DNA of 64,000 nt. Source: Pisolithus tinctorius. Its lineage: Eukaryota > Basidiomycota > Agaricomycetes > Boletales > Pisolithaceae. The notes below the pieces were generated by a model, which made no database searches, was not told where the DNA came from, and saw only the letters and a program-made list of their open reading frames with translations. This document shows positions 1-11,312 of the stretch, in pieces. Positions within the stretch are counted from its first letter, which is position 1, and every line of letters begins with the position of its first letter. A program made the translations under genes and the position numbers. The stretch spans positions 124,001 to 188,000 of the forward strand of contig JANFAH010000005.1 of NCBI GenBank assembly GCA_024663395.1. The letters run 5' to 3'.

Positions 1-1263
1 AGCGGCTCTCGCACTCAGCCCAGAACGTTGGGTCATTTCGCGTTGCATTGCGAGCCTCCTCTAACTCGACGAGGCAGTCAGAAAGCACTTCCGGCACATA
101 CGGGCCTCCTGGCTGGCGAAGCGCGGGGGGAGAAGCGTCATTTCAGTCAGTCGAGACACCCCGGCAACGACGGGGGAATGGTATTGAAAGCTTTAAACTC
201 CGGCAGTGAAGGAGTTGGAGGACGATGATCGCTTGAATCCTCGACCACCTGAGGAACCTGACCAGCCAGCGCTTCTTTGATGAGAAAGACTATGTGACTC
301 CCGACGACGACGTCATCAGCTCCAGCTTCAGCATCGGCGTCAAAGTGAACACGTGTAGCAACTCCGAAACCCACGGCAAAGGGAACGGAGGTGTGCTTGC
401 GGATAGGAGCGATGATCTCGGGGAACTCGCTGTTCACGAATCTTTTGACGGAAGTGCCAGTAGTGCCCATCTGGGAGAAGCGGTATGCATATTCCGATAA
501 CGCCCAGCGAAGATAAAGGAAGAACTTACACGCGAGACGATGTAAATGAAAGGATCTGCAACGGGGGCCAAGTAAGGAAGTCGGTAGCACAAGAAGAACA
601 TAAGGCAGGCTATAGGCCCGCCGATGAGTTTGCCTTGGCCCTCGCGATTCAGTGGCATGTACGCTCACCCAGCTTTACATATTTCTCGCAGAATCCGGAC
701 GCCTCTTCGGGTGGGAGATCTACCATGATGCATCCGTTAGCACCATCATCACGTGCGTCCTGTAAGGCTTTGTCTTCGCCGCATGCAAGGATAGGGTTGT
801 AATAACCTGCACAAGCTAATGAGCACGAACAGTCTCATGATGTCGCATACTAGACTCACCCATCAGAAGTACCGGAAACGTAAGGCCTTTGCTCCGAGCG
901 ACTTTTGATTTGTGCGAAGATTGTTTCATAGTCGACTCCATTTTGAAGAGTGACCTAATGTATTCCTCTTAGAGTACGAACGAGATTTGGAATGAACTGA
1001 CTCACGAGGTTAGTTTCCTGAATAGCAGGACGGTCTGCAATGGGATCTGAGAATGGAACACCAACTTTGATGATATCAGCCCCTCCAGTCTGCATCTCCA
1101 AAAGGATGGGGACGGTGTCATCCTCGCTCGGATAGCCTGCGGTGACAGAAGTGCAGAAGCATGGCTCCCCTATGGGCCGTCGAGCGGATGAGTTACACCT
1201 AGCGATTCAGATATCACGAAGCTCTGCTTACCTCGCGTCAAACACTGCCTTGATACCATCCAT
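1..1263 (-). pseudogene. TRP5: Tryptophan synthase, decayed copy 1 (alpha domain and start of beta domain; cut by window edge)
   Basis: Read on the minus strand from ATG at 1263. Pieces match the fungal bifunctional tryptophan synthase, which makes tryptophan from indole-3-glycerol phosphate and serine. In order I see MDGIKAVFDAR, then [66 protein letters not shown], then MGTTGTSVKRFVNSEFPE and VGFGVATR, all typical of the alpha (TIM-barrel) domain. After a linker the beta domain begins with GGPYVPEVLSDCLVELEEA near the window edge. Intron-like gaps remain. There is a one-base frameshift near 905-920, where codons for ARSKGLTFPVLLMG are in a different frame from the preceding NGVDYETIFAQIK. 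The catalytic-loop glycine of the usual DPIADGP is Arg here. A second copy lies at 8690-11163. The gene continues to the left of the window, so whether the whole locus is dead cannot be seen. Confidence 0.85.
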
Positions 1264-1325
1264 AATGATGCACTTGTCAGTCGTGGTGGTAAGTGTATTC
1301 GACCTGGAGCTTTTCACTCCGTAGA
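1..1325. repeat. Segmental duplication, unit 1 (tryptophan synthase 5' part)
   Basis: This stretch aligns with 9954-11226 in the same orientation, with many substitutions and small indels. Similarity stops about 60 bp upstream of the tryptophan synthase ATG, right after the shared gagcttttcactccgtaga; beyond that the two flanks are unrelated. The left limit of this unit is outside the window. Confidence 0.85.
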
Positions 1326-3907
1326 TTACGTGATTGCGTTCGTGAACGCCGTCACTAGCGTCGGGGCTTCGGCTTTACCCTCGTAACCACTGCTTTCTTT
1401 GCCTGTGCCATCTGTTTACGCTCTTTGTAGTTCCTATTGCCCTCTCAACTAAAGAGCCTCGACGCCGCCTGGTATTCCGACTAAATGCACTTGCTATCTA
1501 TCACGTCCTAACTATGGGTGTATTGATGTGCTTGACCACCGTGAAGTATACATTGCGCTCATTCCGCCAGCTGTCAGGAAGTACCTGTCTTTATTGCTAC
1601 GGCTGTCTTCCTTTACTTCTTGCTATTACTTTATGACACTTATGACTCGCCTTTGCGCTCTATACCCTCAGTGGCACGCCTCCGCCACTCCAGTGAAAAT
1701 ATTTGCAGTATCAAATGCGCTCGAGTGGTCATTATCGTGGGGTTTGTTTCTTTGACGTCTAGTTTCATTCCTGGGTAACAACACTTTGCACAGACCACAG
1801 TGCCGCTCGTGACTATATTCGGTCTCAGATGACGACCAAGGCTCTCATTCAGAATGAGCGCACCGCCTGGTTCTGTAACTCGTACATGATCGCTGAGTGG
1901 GCGATGCAAATCGCTGTCCCTCTAATACAGCGTGATCCATCGAACCTCTTTTCTTCGTAAGGTGCACTGTCAGCCTTTTCCTTTACAACCTCCACATCCC
2001 CACGTCGTCGATAAAAAGAGGCGGACACACCTCGTCACTTCTCTGTGGGGGGATGAATAACTCGTGCGTTTCCCGACATGCAACGCGCGGCATTGCGGAC
2101 CGCATCCGGAAAATCATCTTTATTACGACTAATCGGACCCCCACTGCCGGCGAAGTGCTGCTCCTGATTAACAACTATGTAACTATCATGGGGGTATGGT
2201 GTGCGACCAAACCAAACTTTGTCAGAGATCATGTCGCTGAAGGGAAGAGTGGATCATATTAACAGGTGAGGGGTCTCCCACACATGGCTGTATACTGGGC
2301 GGACTCCAAGCAACTCACCGCCCACGGAGAAAAGAGAATAAACGCATCTTGGTATGATTTACTGGTCGCATTCGTGGCGCACCAGCAGACGGCACGTCTG
2401 GACTTCGATGGTGGTTCACGATGCTCGCATATCGATGAACCATACACCCGTAACACTATCAAGTGTGTATACAAAGTTACTTGTGTGGCACTACGATACA
2501 TAGGAGGGCAAACCAAATCAACAACTTGTCCATCCGGTATTGTATCTATCCTCAGTGCCAGCACACGTGCACTGGCAGCGAATCAGTCCGTGATGGTGGG
2601 GTCCCGAACCACTCTTGAGGGCTTCGCACCAGCTTCTTGTACGTTCTTCGTAATGATTACTTCGTTCACTTCAGGGCTTCAACGTCCACAAAACAGGAAC
2701 ACAAACACCTAAAAAACAATCATTGGCACCTCTTATAAATACGTTAGTGCAGAGAACGCGGTCAGTATACGGGCGGTCGTAGTCTATCACTTCAACAAGG
2801 GTTATAAGCGTGGCTGAAGAGACATGAAACGAATTGTCGTATGGCTTTGATTTCGGCGGGTTGGGAATCTCACTCTTTCGTCAGGGTGGCAAGCTGCTTG
2901 GAATCCATCAGTGCCTCACTGAAACACTTTCTAAACTTGCCGGGTCCGAAAGCGTGATAGCCAATCACCACCATTCCGCTCCTCCCATCCTGTCATTGAT
3001 CAGAGCCCACTACATGACCAGCCTGCGCTGCAGCATTTCGTCAGATATTGGTTCGTTGCGAGGTTGAGTTCACTCCTACGAGAACCAGAGCGTACCGCAC
3101 AACACACACAAGAAGGTGACATAGTGTTGATGAAGATGAGTAGCCCGGCGCCTGAACACGAGTGGTGCGATGTCGAATACAAGAAGGAAGACGACGGGAG
3201 CTATGTTTGTAGTAAGATCGATGGCTGGTTGCTGATGCTCTCAAACGCAAGACGACCTACTGACGGAAGCCTTCAGGTCTACCAAGAAGAGTACAGGGCT
3301 GGGGGAGCGGTCGATGAGTGGTCCTGCGTCAGTTGTACTTTTCCTATAAATGTGCAGTAAGCATGCTGGAAACCAGTTCCCTGCGGGATTCTTACGACGA
3401 TGGTGTCTTATTTTGGGGTTTCACCAAGGGTGACTCACTACCTCAGATACCAGATCTTTAGGTTACGTCTCGTGTTGTCCCCTCTTTAATACGCTGGCGG
3501 GCTGCTTCCGTCCGGGTAATTACGGCCCTCTGAGTCACATGCGTATTGCGCATTGTCGGCTACGTCCTTGCCAACGCCCCACTTGATGCTGTAGTAAAGT
3601 ATTGGAACCTTGGATGGACACTGCAAAGGAAGCTCGAACGAGGGGAGTTTGGTGAGGAGATGGAAAAGGAGGACCGTCGGGTCAGGAAGGGGACACGAGA
3701 GAGCGGGCTGAGCTGAGCGCATTGGAGAAGGTGAAGAGGCGTAAGAGAGGCATGGAGGTGGCTATCGCATACCACGTGATCAGCTACATTGCAGTATGGC
3801 CTGCATCACAGCACCCTTGTAATTACCACCAGCATCGTTGTTCGTTTTCAACACACAAACGACATTGCAATCCAACTCACAGTACATATCAAACTATCGA
3901 TTCCTAG
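1326..3907. other. 2.6 kb without a recognised gene
   Basis: Several open frames of 60-150 codons occur on both strands, the longest at 2266-2712 (+). None shows a domain, a motif, convincing introns or codon patterns like the neighbouring real genes. I see no transposon termini. It may hold decayed sequence linked to the tryptophan synthase duplication. Confidence 0.5.
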
Positions 3908-6900
3908 ATGGCCAGAAACCAGCCAAAGAAACGTCGTTTCTATTTTGGAAAGTCACCCTCATCAGCGTCTAACGTCCGCCGAGTAAGCAATCTGTTGCAG
4001 CTAACGCATCAGACTAATGGATTGGTCAAGCACGACACGCAAGGGCAGTCTCAGGTTCCTGTTGAAAGTATTGCATCGAATCCTGGACAATTGGGACATG
4101 GCCTTATGGGCCGACTGGCCGCTGTGAGGAGTCGCTTCGGCCGGTCCCACGGAGGCCCGTCAAGTTCCTCTGCCAACCCCATTACATCGCAAGGTGTCCA
4201 GGAGGACCCAGAACCGCCACAAGTTGTTCAAGACGACGATGTATGTGATCTACGACGTCCAGCACTGCAACGATGCTAAGCGTGTATCTCTCGCAGAATC
4301 AAGGGCTACTCAGTAAAGCAGAACCTGAACCTGACCCAGCTTCGGCGGGTGATGACCTCGATGTTGCTCAACAAGTGTTTGAGGGCATAGCAGCCGTCCC
4401 GCGCGGCGGAGAAATTGTTGTCAAAACTGTCTCGCGGGCCGGTGCCGCGTTTGCTGACCTGCAGAACTTGAATGACACCTATCTCAAACCTCTCAAAATC
4501 TTTAATAGTGTAGTTACCACTGTTGCAAACGTGCGTAGTTTATTCTGACATCTATCCAGCAACTGAACGATCCTGCACAGGTCCATCCCTATGCCCAGAT
4601 AGCTTTAGGCATTCTCATCGCCGCTTCCCAAGTACGACTCATGGTCCTTTATCTACTCTCTTTACTTACTCCGACCTCGCGCCAGTTGATCATTACGCAA
4701 GCAAACTTGGATAATGCGGTATCGGAGCTTTTGAAGAAAGTCGGCTCCGTGTACGCTCTCCTTTCGGAAGACGACGCCATCAAGAACGTCGATAGCATGA
4801 GAGTCCCCTTGGCGAAGATTGCGCGGGTAATCAGTGCTAGTGCACAGTTCATCAGAGATTATTCAGAAACAAGAAATTTCTGTAGGTCTATTTCCGTTGT
4901 CGTTATAAAATTTTCATTTCATCTCATACGTTCTCAGGGAGGAGACTCGGCAAGAACATAATATCCGAGACGCAGACTGCCATCAGCGACTACACGAAGA
5001 CGCTAGATGAGTTGATGCAACAATACCGAGACTGCCAGACTCGGGACATCCAGATCAACATCTACCGTGTGCTCGAGGACCTGAGCATGGAGGGCATGGC
5101 TTACGCAGGCGGCGCAGGTCTGAACACGATGAAGAAATGCCTAGAGAACACGAGGACAGAGATTCTGCGGGATATCGTCAACTGGGTCAATGACCCCAGT
5201 CCCAGTGCCCCATCCATCTTGTGGCTTCACGGGCAGGCCGGAAGGGGCAAATCTGCCGTTGCCCATACTGTTGCGTCTTGGCTCAAGGATATGGGAGGGC
5301 TTGGGTCGTGCTTCTGTTTTGCTCGTGACAGGCAGGTTGAGCGTCGGGAGGAGAAGATGCTGACATCGATTGCTCGAGATCTCGCTGGCCAATACCCCCG
5401 TATCGACGAGCATTAGGTCATGTTCTCGCTGAGGATCACACTCTAAAGACGACACCTGACTTGTTGCAGCAATGGCAGAAACTGATCTTGGAGCCGTTGC
5501 GCAAGGCCACAGGTGCTATCGTCGGAAATGTGGTCGTTGTCATCGATGCACTAGATGAAAGTGGCCCCGACTCATCGAGGGGGCACATCCTGTCTCTTCT
5601 GACATCGACAGAAGCTGCGACCTTGCCTAATCTTCGCATCCTCTTAACATCCCGACGTCTACCGGATATTGAACGTGCTTTCCGTAGCGCTAAGCACGTC
5701 AAAACGATGTGTCTAGATGACGTCCCAGCGGAGTTGGCCCAGCGTGACATCACTTTGTTTGTTTCGAGGGCACTTGTTGACCTCGAAGATATTGGGCCCA
5801 CGGAGATTCAACAGATTGTTCACAAGTCGAATGGCTTGTTCGAATGGGCACGTCTGGCCTGCGAGTTTGTCAACCCGAACACTTTTGGTCAGACTGTGGG
5901 AGAACGATTCAAGAGCCTAATAGCCATGCCATCCGACGACAGCAAGACACTTTTGGATAGCATGTATACTGCCATCCTTGAAAGTGTTGTGCCAAAGTCA
6001 GGCACGCCATTCCTGCGATTCTGCTCTGTTATGCAACAGCTTCTGGTGACATTCGAACCTTTGCCGATGACGGCATTGAATGTCATGCGCAGTTGCTTCC
6101 CCGATGAAAATGACCGCTATGATGTAGTCATCATCCTTCAATTTATGGCTCCCGTGCTGAGTGGTATTGCAGACAATGCGTTGCCAGTCCGACCCCTCCA
6201 TGCATCGTTTTATGACTTCCTAACAGATCATTCACGAAGTGGAGCCTACTTCGTTGACATTTCTGACCCAAGCGACCTGGCCTATGCCTCACTGCAGTTG
6301 CTTCGCATGGAGCTGCGTTTCAACATCTGTGGACTGGAAAGTTCCTACCTCAGCAACTCCGAAATTCCTGACTTGCCAGAGAGAATAAAGAAAAACATTT
6401 CAGCTCATTTATCCTACTCATGCAAATTCTGGGCAAAGCATCTAGAGATGGCTAAATTTGACATTTCCCTTGCAACATCTTTGCAAGCCATCATGGAGAA
6501 TGAAAGAGTGCTATTCTGGCTTGAGATTCTCAGTCTTCTTGGTTCATTAGGGAGTGCTGAAGTCTCCTTTACAACTGTGGCCAGATGGTTGCAGGTAAGT
6601 ATGCTAGTCAAATAGTATTTGATCTCTTGTTAATGTCATGTGAAAGGGACATGCAGGTTATGAGGTCACAGTAGCATTAGCAATGGATGGAGTCAAGTTC
6701 ATCCAAAATTGCATCACAGGAATATCATGCAGCACACCACACCTATACCTCTCTGCACTGCCATTTGCACCTTCTAGTTCTTTGCTGTCAAGAATGCTGA
6801 TGCCCAAATTCTCCAACCTTGTGCAAGTCCAAGGTGGTCTGCAGGACTGGCCAGCTGCCCAGCTTGCCTTACATGGGCACACTCAGCCTGTCACCTCAGT

Positions 6901-8410
6901 TGCATTCTCCCCTGATGGCAGCAGGATTGTCTCAGGCTCTTGGGACCAAACTGTGAGGGTGTGGGATGCAAATAGTGGAGTTCAGATTGGCAGCCCTCTT
7001 GAGGGGCATGGTGATGAGGTTACCTCAGTTGCATTCTCCCCTGATGGCAACAGAATTGTCTCAGGCTCAAATGACAAAACTGTGAGGGTGTGGGATGCAA
7101 ATAGTGGAGTTCAGATTGGCAGCCCTCTTGAGGGGCATGGTGGTTGGGTTACCTCAGTTGCATTCTCTCCTGATGGCAACAGGATTGTCTCAGGCTTGGG
7201 GGACCAAACTGTGAGGGTCTGGGATGCAAATAGTGGAGTTCAGATTGGCAGCCCTCTTGAGGGGCATAGTGATTGGGTTACCTCAGTTGCATTCTCCCCT
7301 GATGGCAACAGGATTGTCTCAGGCTCAAATGATGAAACTGTGAGGGTGTGGGATGCAAATAGTGGAGTTCAGATTGGCAGCCCTCTTGAGGGGCATGGTG
7401 GAAGGGTTACCTCAGTTGCATTCTCTCCTGATGGCAACAGGATTGTCTCAGGTTCTCATGACAAAACTGTGAGGGTCTTGGATGCAAATAGTGGAGTTCA
7501 GATTGGCAGCCCTCTTGAGGGGCATGGTGGAAGGGTTACCTCAGTTGCATTCTCTCCTGATGGCAACAGGATTGTCTCAGGCTTGGGGGACCAAACTGTG
7601 AGGGTCTGGGATGCAAATAGTGGAGTTCAGATTGGCAGCCCTCTTGAGGGGCATGGTGGTTGGGTTACCTCAGTTGCATTCTCCCTGATGGCAACAGGAT
7701 TGTCTCAGGCTCAAATGATGAAACTGTGAGGGTGTGGGATGCAAATAGTGGAGTTCAGATTGGCAGCCCTCTTGAGGGGCATGGTGAAGGGGTTACCTCA
7801 GTTGCATTCTCCCCTGATGGCAACAGGATTGTCTCAGGCTCATATGAAAAAAAATGTGAGGGTGTGGGATGCAAAGAGTAGAGTTCAGGTTGACAGTCCT
7901 CAGGGGCATACTCAGCATGTCACCTCAGTTGCATCCTCTCCTGATGGCAACAGGATTGTCTCAGACTCAGGAAATACAGTTGGAATCCCAGGAGATGTAA
8001 ATGAAGTTCCTGCTATGCCACATGCTACCAATGGTGAGTACATTATCTGCAGGTACCTGCATTTATGCTGTTATGCAATCTGACTTCATTCCAAAAAAGC
8101 TGTTCAAGTTTATGGAACACATCCCATTTGCTTTTCATCTGTCTCATCACATGCATTACCTGACAGTGAACAACTTCTTGACAGCCCCATTGCAGGCAAC
8201 ACTCAACCAGTACAGCTCCACCATGATGGCTGGATCAGAGGACCACAGGGTAGATTGCTTCTTTGGATACCAACATCTTTGCAAAGCCCATTCTATTCAA
8301 TGTCCACCACATTGATCATTCCTAGTGGTTGTTGTGTGGAGTTGGACTTGAGTAAAATGGTCCATGGAAACCAATGGCAGGAGTGTTTCAAACACAATGC
8401 TTCATGTTGA
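3908..8410 (+). CDS. NACHT-WD40 STAND protein (NWD2-like fungal NLR), reading frame interrupted
   Basis: Signal-transducing P-loop NTPase of the family used in fungal non-self recognition. Start ATG at 3908; exon 1 ends at 4240 (intron 4241-4296) and several more short introns follow, the last just after 8033. A helical N-terminal region is followed by LGKNIISET and [14 protein letters not shown], then the NACHT core: Walker [11 protein letters not shown] near 5230 and Walker [13 protein letters not shown] near 5540, then [17 protein letters not shown]. After the link [20 protein letters not shown] come about nine WD40 repeats (6872-7970). The C-terminus has the family's [16 protein letters not shown] and [12 protein letters not shown], with stop TGA at 8408-8410. 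Three single-base frame breaks occur: near 5410 (one G short of GAGGCATTA), at 7683-7685 (CCC where sister repeats have CCCC) and in the A8 run at 7847-7854. They may be real mutations or sequence errors. The whole domain order is otherwise that of a full-length family member. Confidence 0.88.
6872..7970 (+). repeat. Tandem 129-bp WD40-coding repeats
   Basis: Units of 129 bp (43 codons) start with ggggcat at about 7003, 7132, 7261, 7390, 7519 and 7648, then at 7776, one base early because of a 1-bp loss at 7683. The core ([33 protein letters not shown]) is almost identical at the DNA level. Variation is concentrated in the two or three residues after EGHG (DE, GW, DW, GR, EG) and in the codons after VSG (SND, LGD, SHD, SYE). 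Within WD40 folds these are exposed, ligand-facing positions. Confidence 0.93.
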
Positions 8411-8689
8411 TGTGTATGTTATCCATGGGTCACTCTCTTTGTATTCTACTTACTAAGTACAGTGTAAGCAACAGAATGTGTTCACTGCATTGGAATCTGT
8501 ATTGTTTATGGCACACCCACTATCACATAGCTACCCACATATGCTTGTCGACCACTTGAAATGTACATGTTACTCTACACTCGATCACTCGTAGGTTGTA
8601 CCCCATCTTTAGCTAGATTCCCTCTATCTTTTAAATGTGCCAGTCAAAGTGATTGGCCCATTGTCCAGGTAAGAGCTGAGAGATCGGTT

Positions 8690-11163
8690 CTACGTCTGTT
8701 ACCTCTCCCGGAGACGCTGCATTCCGCGGTGTCAACAGAGATAGGAGGGGCTATAAATGAGACACATACGATAACGAAGTTGGTTTCCTTTGCAAGTGTC
8801 TTTGCCCCACGAACAGCCCCCACAGAACGTGTGAGGATCTAATGCTCGTCACTGAATATGCATTTCTATGAGCAGAAAATACTAACCTGGAATGATACCT
8901 TCGAGGTGAGTGCAACAGACGGAATCCTCTCAAAGCTTCCTCGTCCATCGCAACCTCGTACTCAGCGTTCCCGCTGTTCCTCAACCAAGAGTGTTCCGGT
9001 CCAACGTCAGGATAATCCAATCCAGCACTGATAGAATGCGTTTCTACAATTTGACTAGCGGGATCTTGCAGGACATATATTTGAACTCCGTGCAAGACAC
9101 CTGGCTTGCCTCTAGCCAGGATTTCACCGTGACGGTCGCCGTCGATACCTTATCAAGTGGTAGTATACAAGGACAGCACATTTATCCATATACCCATCCT
9201 CGCTTCCTGCCCCAATGCCCACGAGGTGCAGACGTACCCGGAATGAACTTGCAAAAGGACCCAATGGTATTGCTGCCACCGCGAACGCATGCGACAATTA
9301 CGTCCCGAAGTTTCCCTGTCGTCTCCTTCATCCGTGATCTGTGCTTTGATTTCACGTCCGATCACCTTTTGCCAGTCGCGGATAATAGTCAGGATTGGAT
9401 GAGGGCCGAAACAAGATCCGATGAGGAAATACGTTGCTTCGTCAACAGCATCTTTCAGTGTCTTCGAGCCGGACTCGACGGGCACGACCTAAGTACAACA
9501 TATTCAGCACCTTGATTGACCTACATGATGGCAAATTGGGTACCTTCGCGTCAGGCATCTTCATACGGAAAACGTTCAGAGGTTGTCTCCGTGCATCCTG
9601 CGCACCCATATCCATAGTGCATTCCATCCCGAAACGGGCACACACAGCCGCACCCGCCACACCATGCTGCCCGGCACCGTTTCTGCGAATTGTTCCAGGA
9701 CGCTTGGCCAACAAGATCTTGGCCGACGTTCAATCTAAAAGGTTCAAAAGAACGGGCAAACACGCACCTGGCCAGCTGCGTATTGATTTTATGTGACCCT
9801 GTGTGGTTGCCGTGAAAGCATGGGTTTGGGCTGATTGTACTGTGATCTGTGGACATGTACAGACCCTCTTTTTTCAACCAGATCTGTGCACCATTAGCAT
9901 ATTTGGTCAGACTCTCTGCAAAGTATAGCTTGGAAGAGCGGCTCATGAAACCAAGCGGCTTTCGCACTCAGCCCAGAACATTGGGACATCCCGCGTCGCA
10001 TTATGAGCCTCCTCTAACTCGACGAGGCAGTTGGAAAGCACTTCTGGCACATACGGGCCTCCTAGCTGGCGAAGCGCGAGGGGAGAAGCGTCATTTCAGT
10101 CGGTCGAAACATCCCGGGAACGACGGGGTAATGGTAGTGCGAGCTTTAAAGTCCGGCAGGGAGGGAGTTGGAGGACGATGATTCCTTGAGTCCTCGACTA
10201 CCCGAGGAACCTTACCAGCCGGCGCTTCTTTGATGAGGGAGACTATGCGGCCCCCGACGACGACGCTATCAGCTCCAGCTTCGACAATGGCGTCAAAGTG
10301 AAACACGTGTAACGATTCCAAACCCCACGGCAAGGGGTACGGAGGTGTGCTTGCGGATAGGAACGATGATATCGGGAAACTCGTTCACGAACCTTTTGAC
10401 GGAAGTGCCGGTAGTGCCCATCTGGGAGAAGTGGTATGCATATTCCGATAACGATAACGTCCAGCTAACATAGAGGAAGAACTTACACGCGGGGCGGTGT
10501 AAGTGGAGGGGTCTGCAATGGGAACCAATTAAGGAAGTCGGTGCCACGAGGGGGACATAAGACAGGCTATAGGCCCACCGATGAGTTTGCCTTGGCCCTC
10601 ACGATTCAGCGGCATGTGTGCTCACCCAGCTTTCGTGTACATATTTCTCGCAGAATCTGGATGCCTCTTCGAGTCTTCGCTGTGTGCAAGGATAGGGTTG
10701 TAATAACCTGCACAAGCTAATGAGCACGAACAGCCTCATGATGTCGCATTCTGGATTCACCCATCAGAAGCACCGAAAACGTAAGGCCTTTGTTCTGAGC
10801 GACTTTTGATTTGTGCGAAGATCGTTCCATAGTCGACTCTATTTTGAAGAGCAACCTAATGTACACCTCTTAGCGTACGAACGAGATTTGGAATGAACAG
10901 ACTCACGAGGTTAGTTTCTTGAATAGCAGGACGGTCTGCGATGGGACCTGAGAATGGAACACCAACTTCGATGATATCAGCTCCTCCGGTCTGCATCGCT
11001 AAAAGGATGGGACGGAGTCATCCTCACTCGGATGATCTGCGGTGACAAAAGTGCTAAAGCATGGCTTCCCTATGGGACGTCGAGCGGATGAGTTACACCT
11101 AGCAATTCAGATATCACGAAGCTCTGCTTGCCTCGCGCCAAACACTGCCTTGATACCATCCAT
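8690..11163 (-). pseudogene. TRP5: Tryptophan synthase, decayed copy 2 (alpha and beta domains)
   Basis: Minus-strand ATG at 11163, 150 bp from the divergent POL5 start. The alpha domain repeats copy 1, including the same one-base frameshift near 10800 before KGLTFPVLLM. The beta domain follows in changing frames: SKLYFAESLTKYANGAQIWL, HTGSHKIN (the segment with the PLP lysine), [88 protein letters not shown], and last GAVRGAKTLAKETNF near 8770. The family's catalytic elements can be recognised, but reading frames are broken several times and the 3' end degrades around 8690. I infer a pseudogene. A functional gene would be needed elsewhere unless the strain is a tryptophan auxotroph. Confidence 0.85.
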
Positions 11164-11226
11164 GATGATGTACTTGTCAGTCGTGGTGGTAAGTGTATTC
11201 GACATGGAGCTTTTCACTCCGTAGAA
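9954..11226. repeat. Segmental duplication, unit 2 (tryptophan synthase 5' part)
   Basis: Partner of 1-1325. Small indels and many scattered substitutions distinguish the two, for example a 30-bp-scale loss near 10670 relative to unit 1. The units are therefore clearly diverged, unlike the near-identical transposon ends in the centre of the window. Confidence 0.85.
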
Positions 11227-11312
11227 CTGTGTTGTTTTGATCGAATCAATTACAACAGTCCACAACAAACACGCCTGCTTGATCGAGATCGAAATTTTGA
11301 AGTCGAGACAAC

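Noticed and set aside
2266..2712. 148-codon open frame on the plus strand
   Set aside because: No motif, no homology I recognise, and an opposite-strand frame of similar length; treated as chance.
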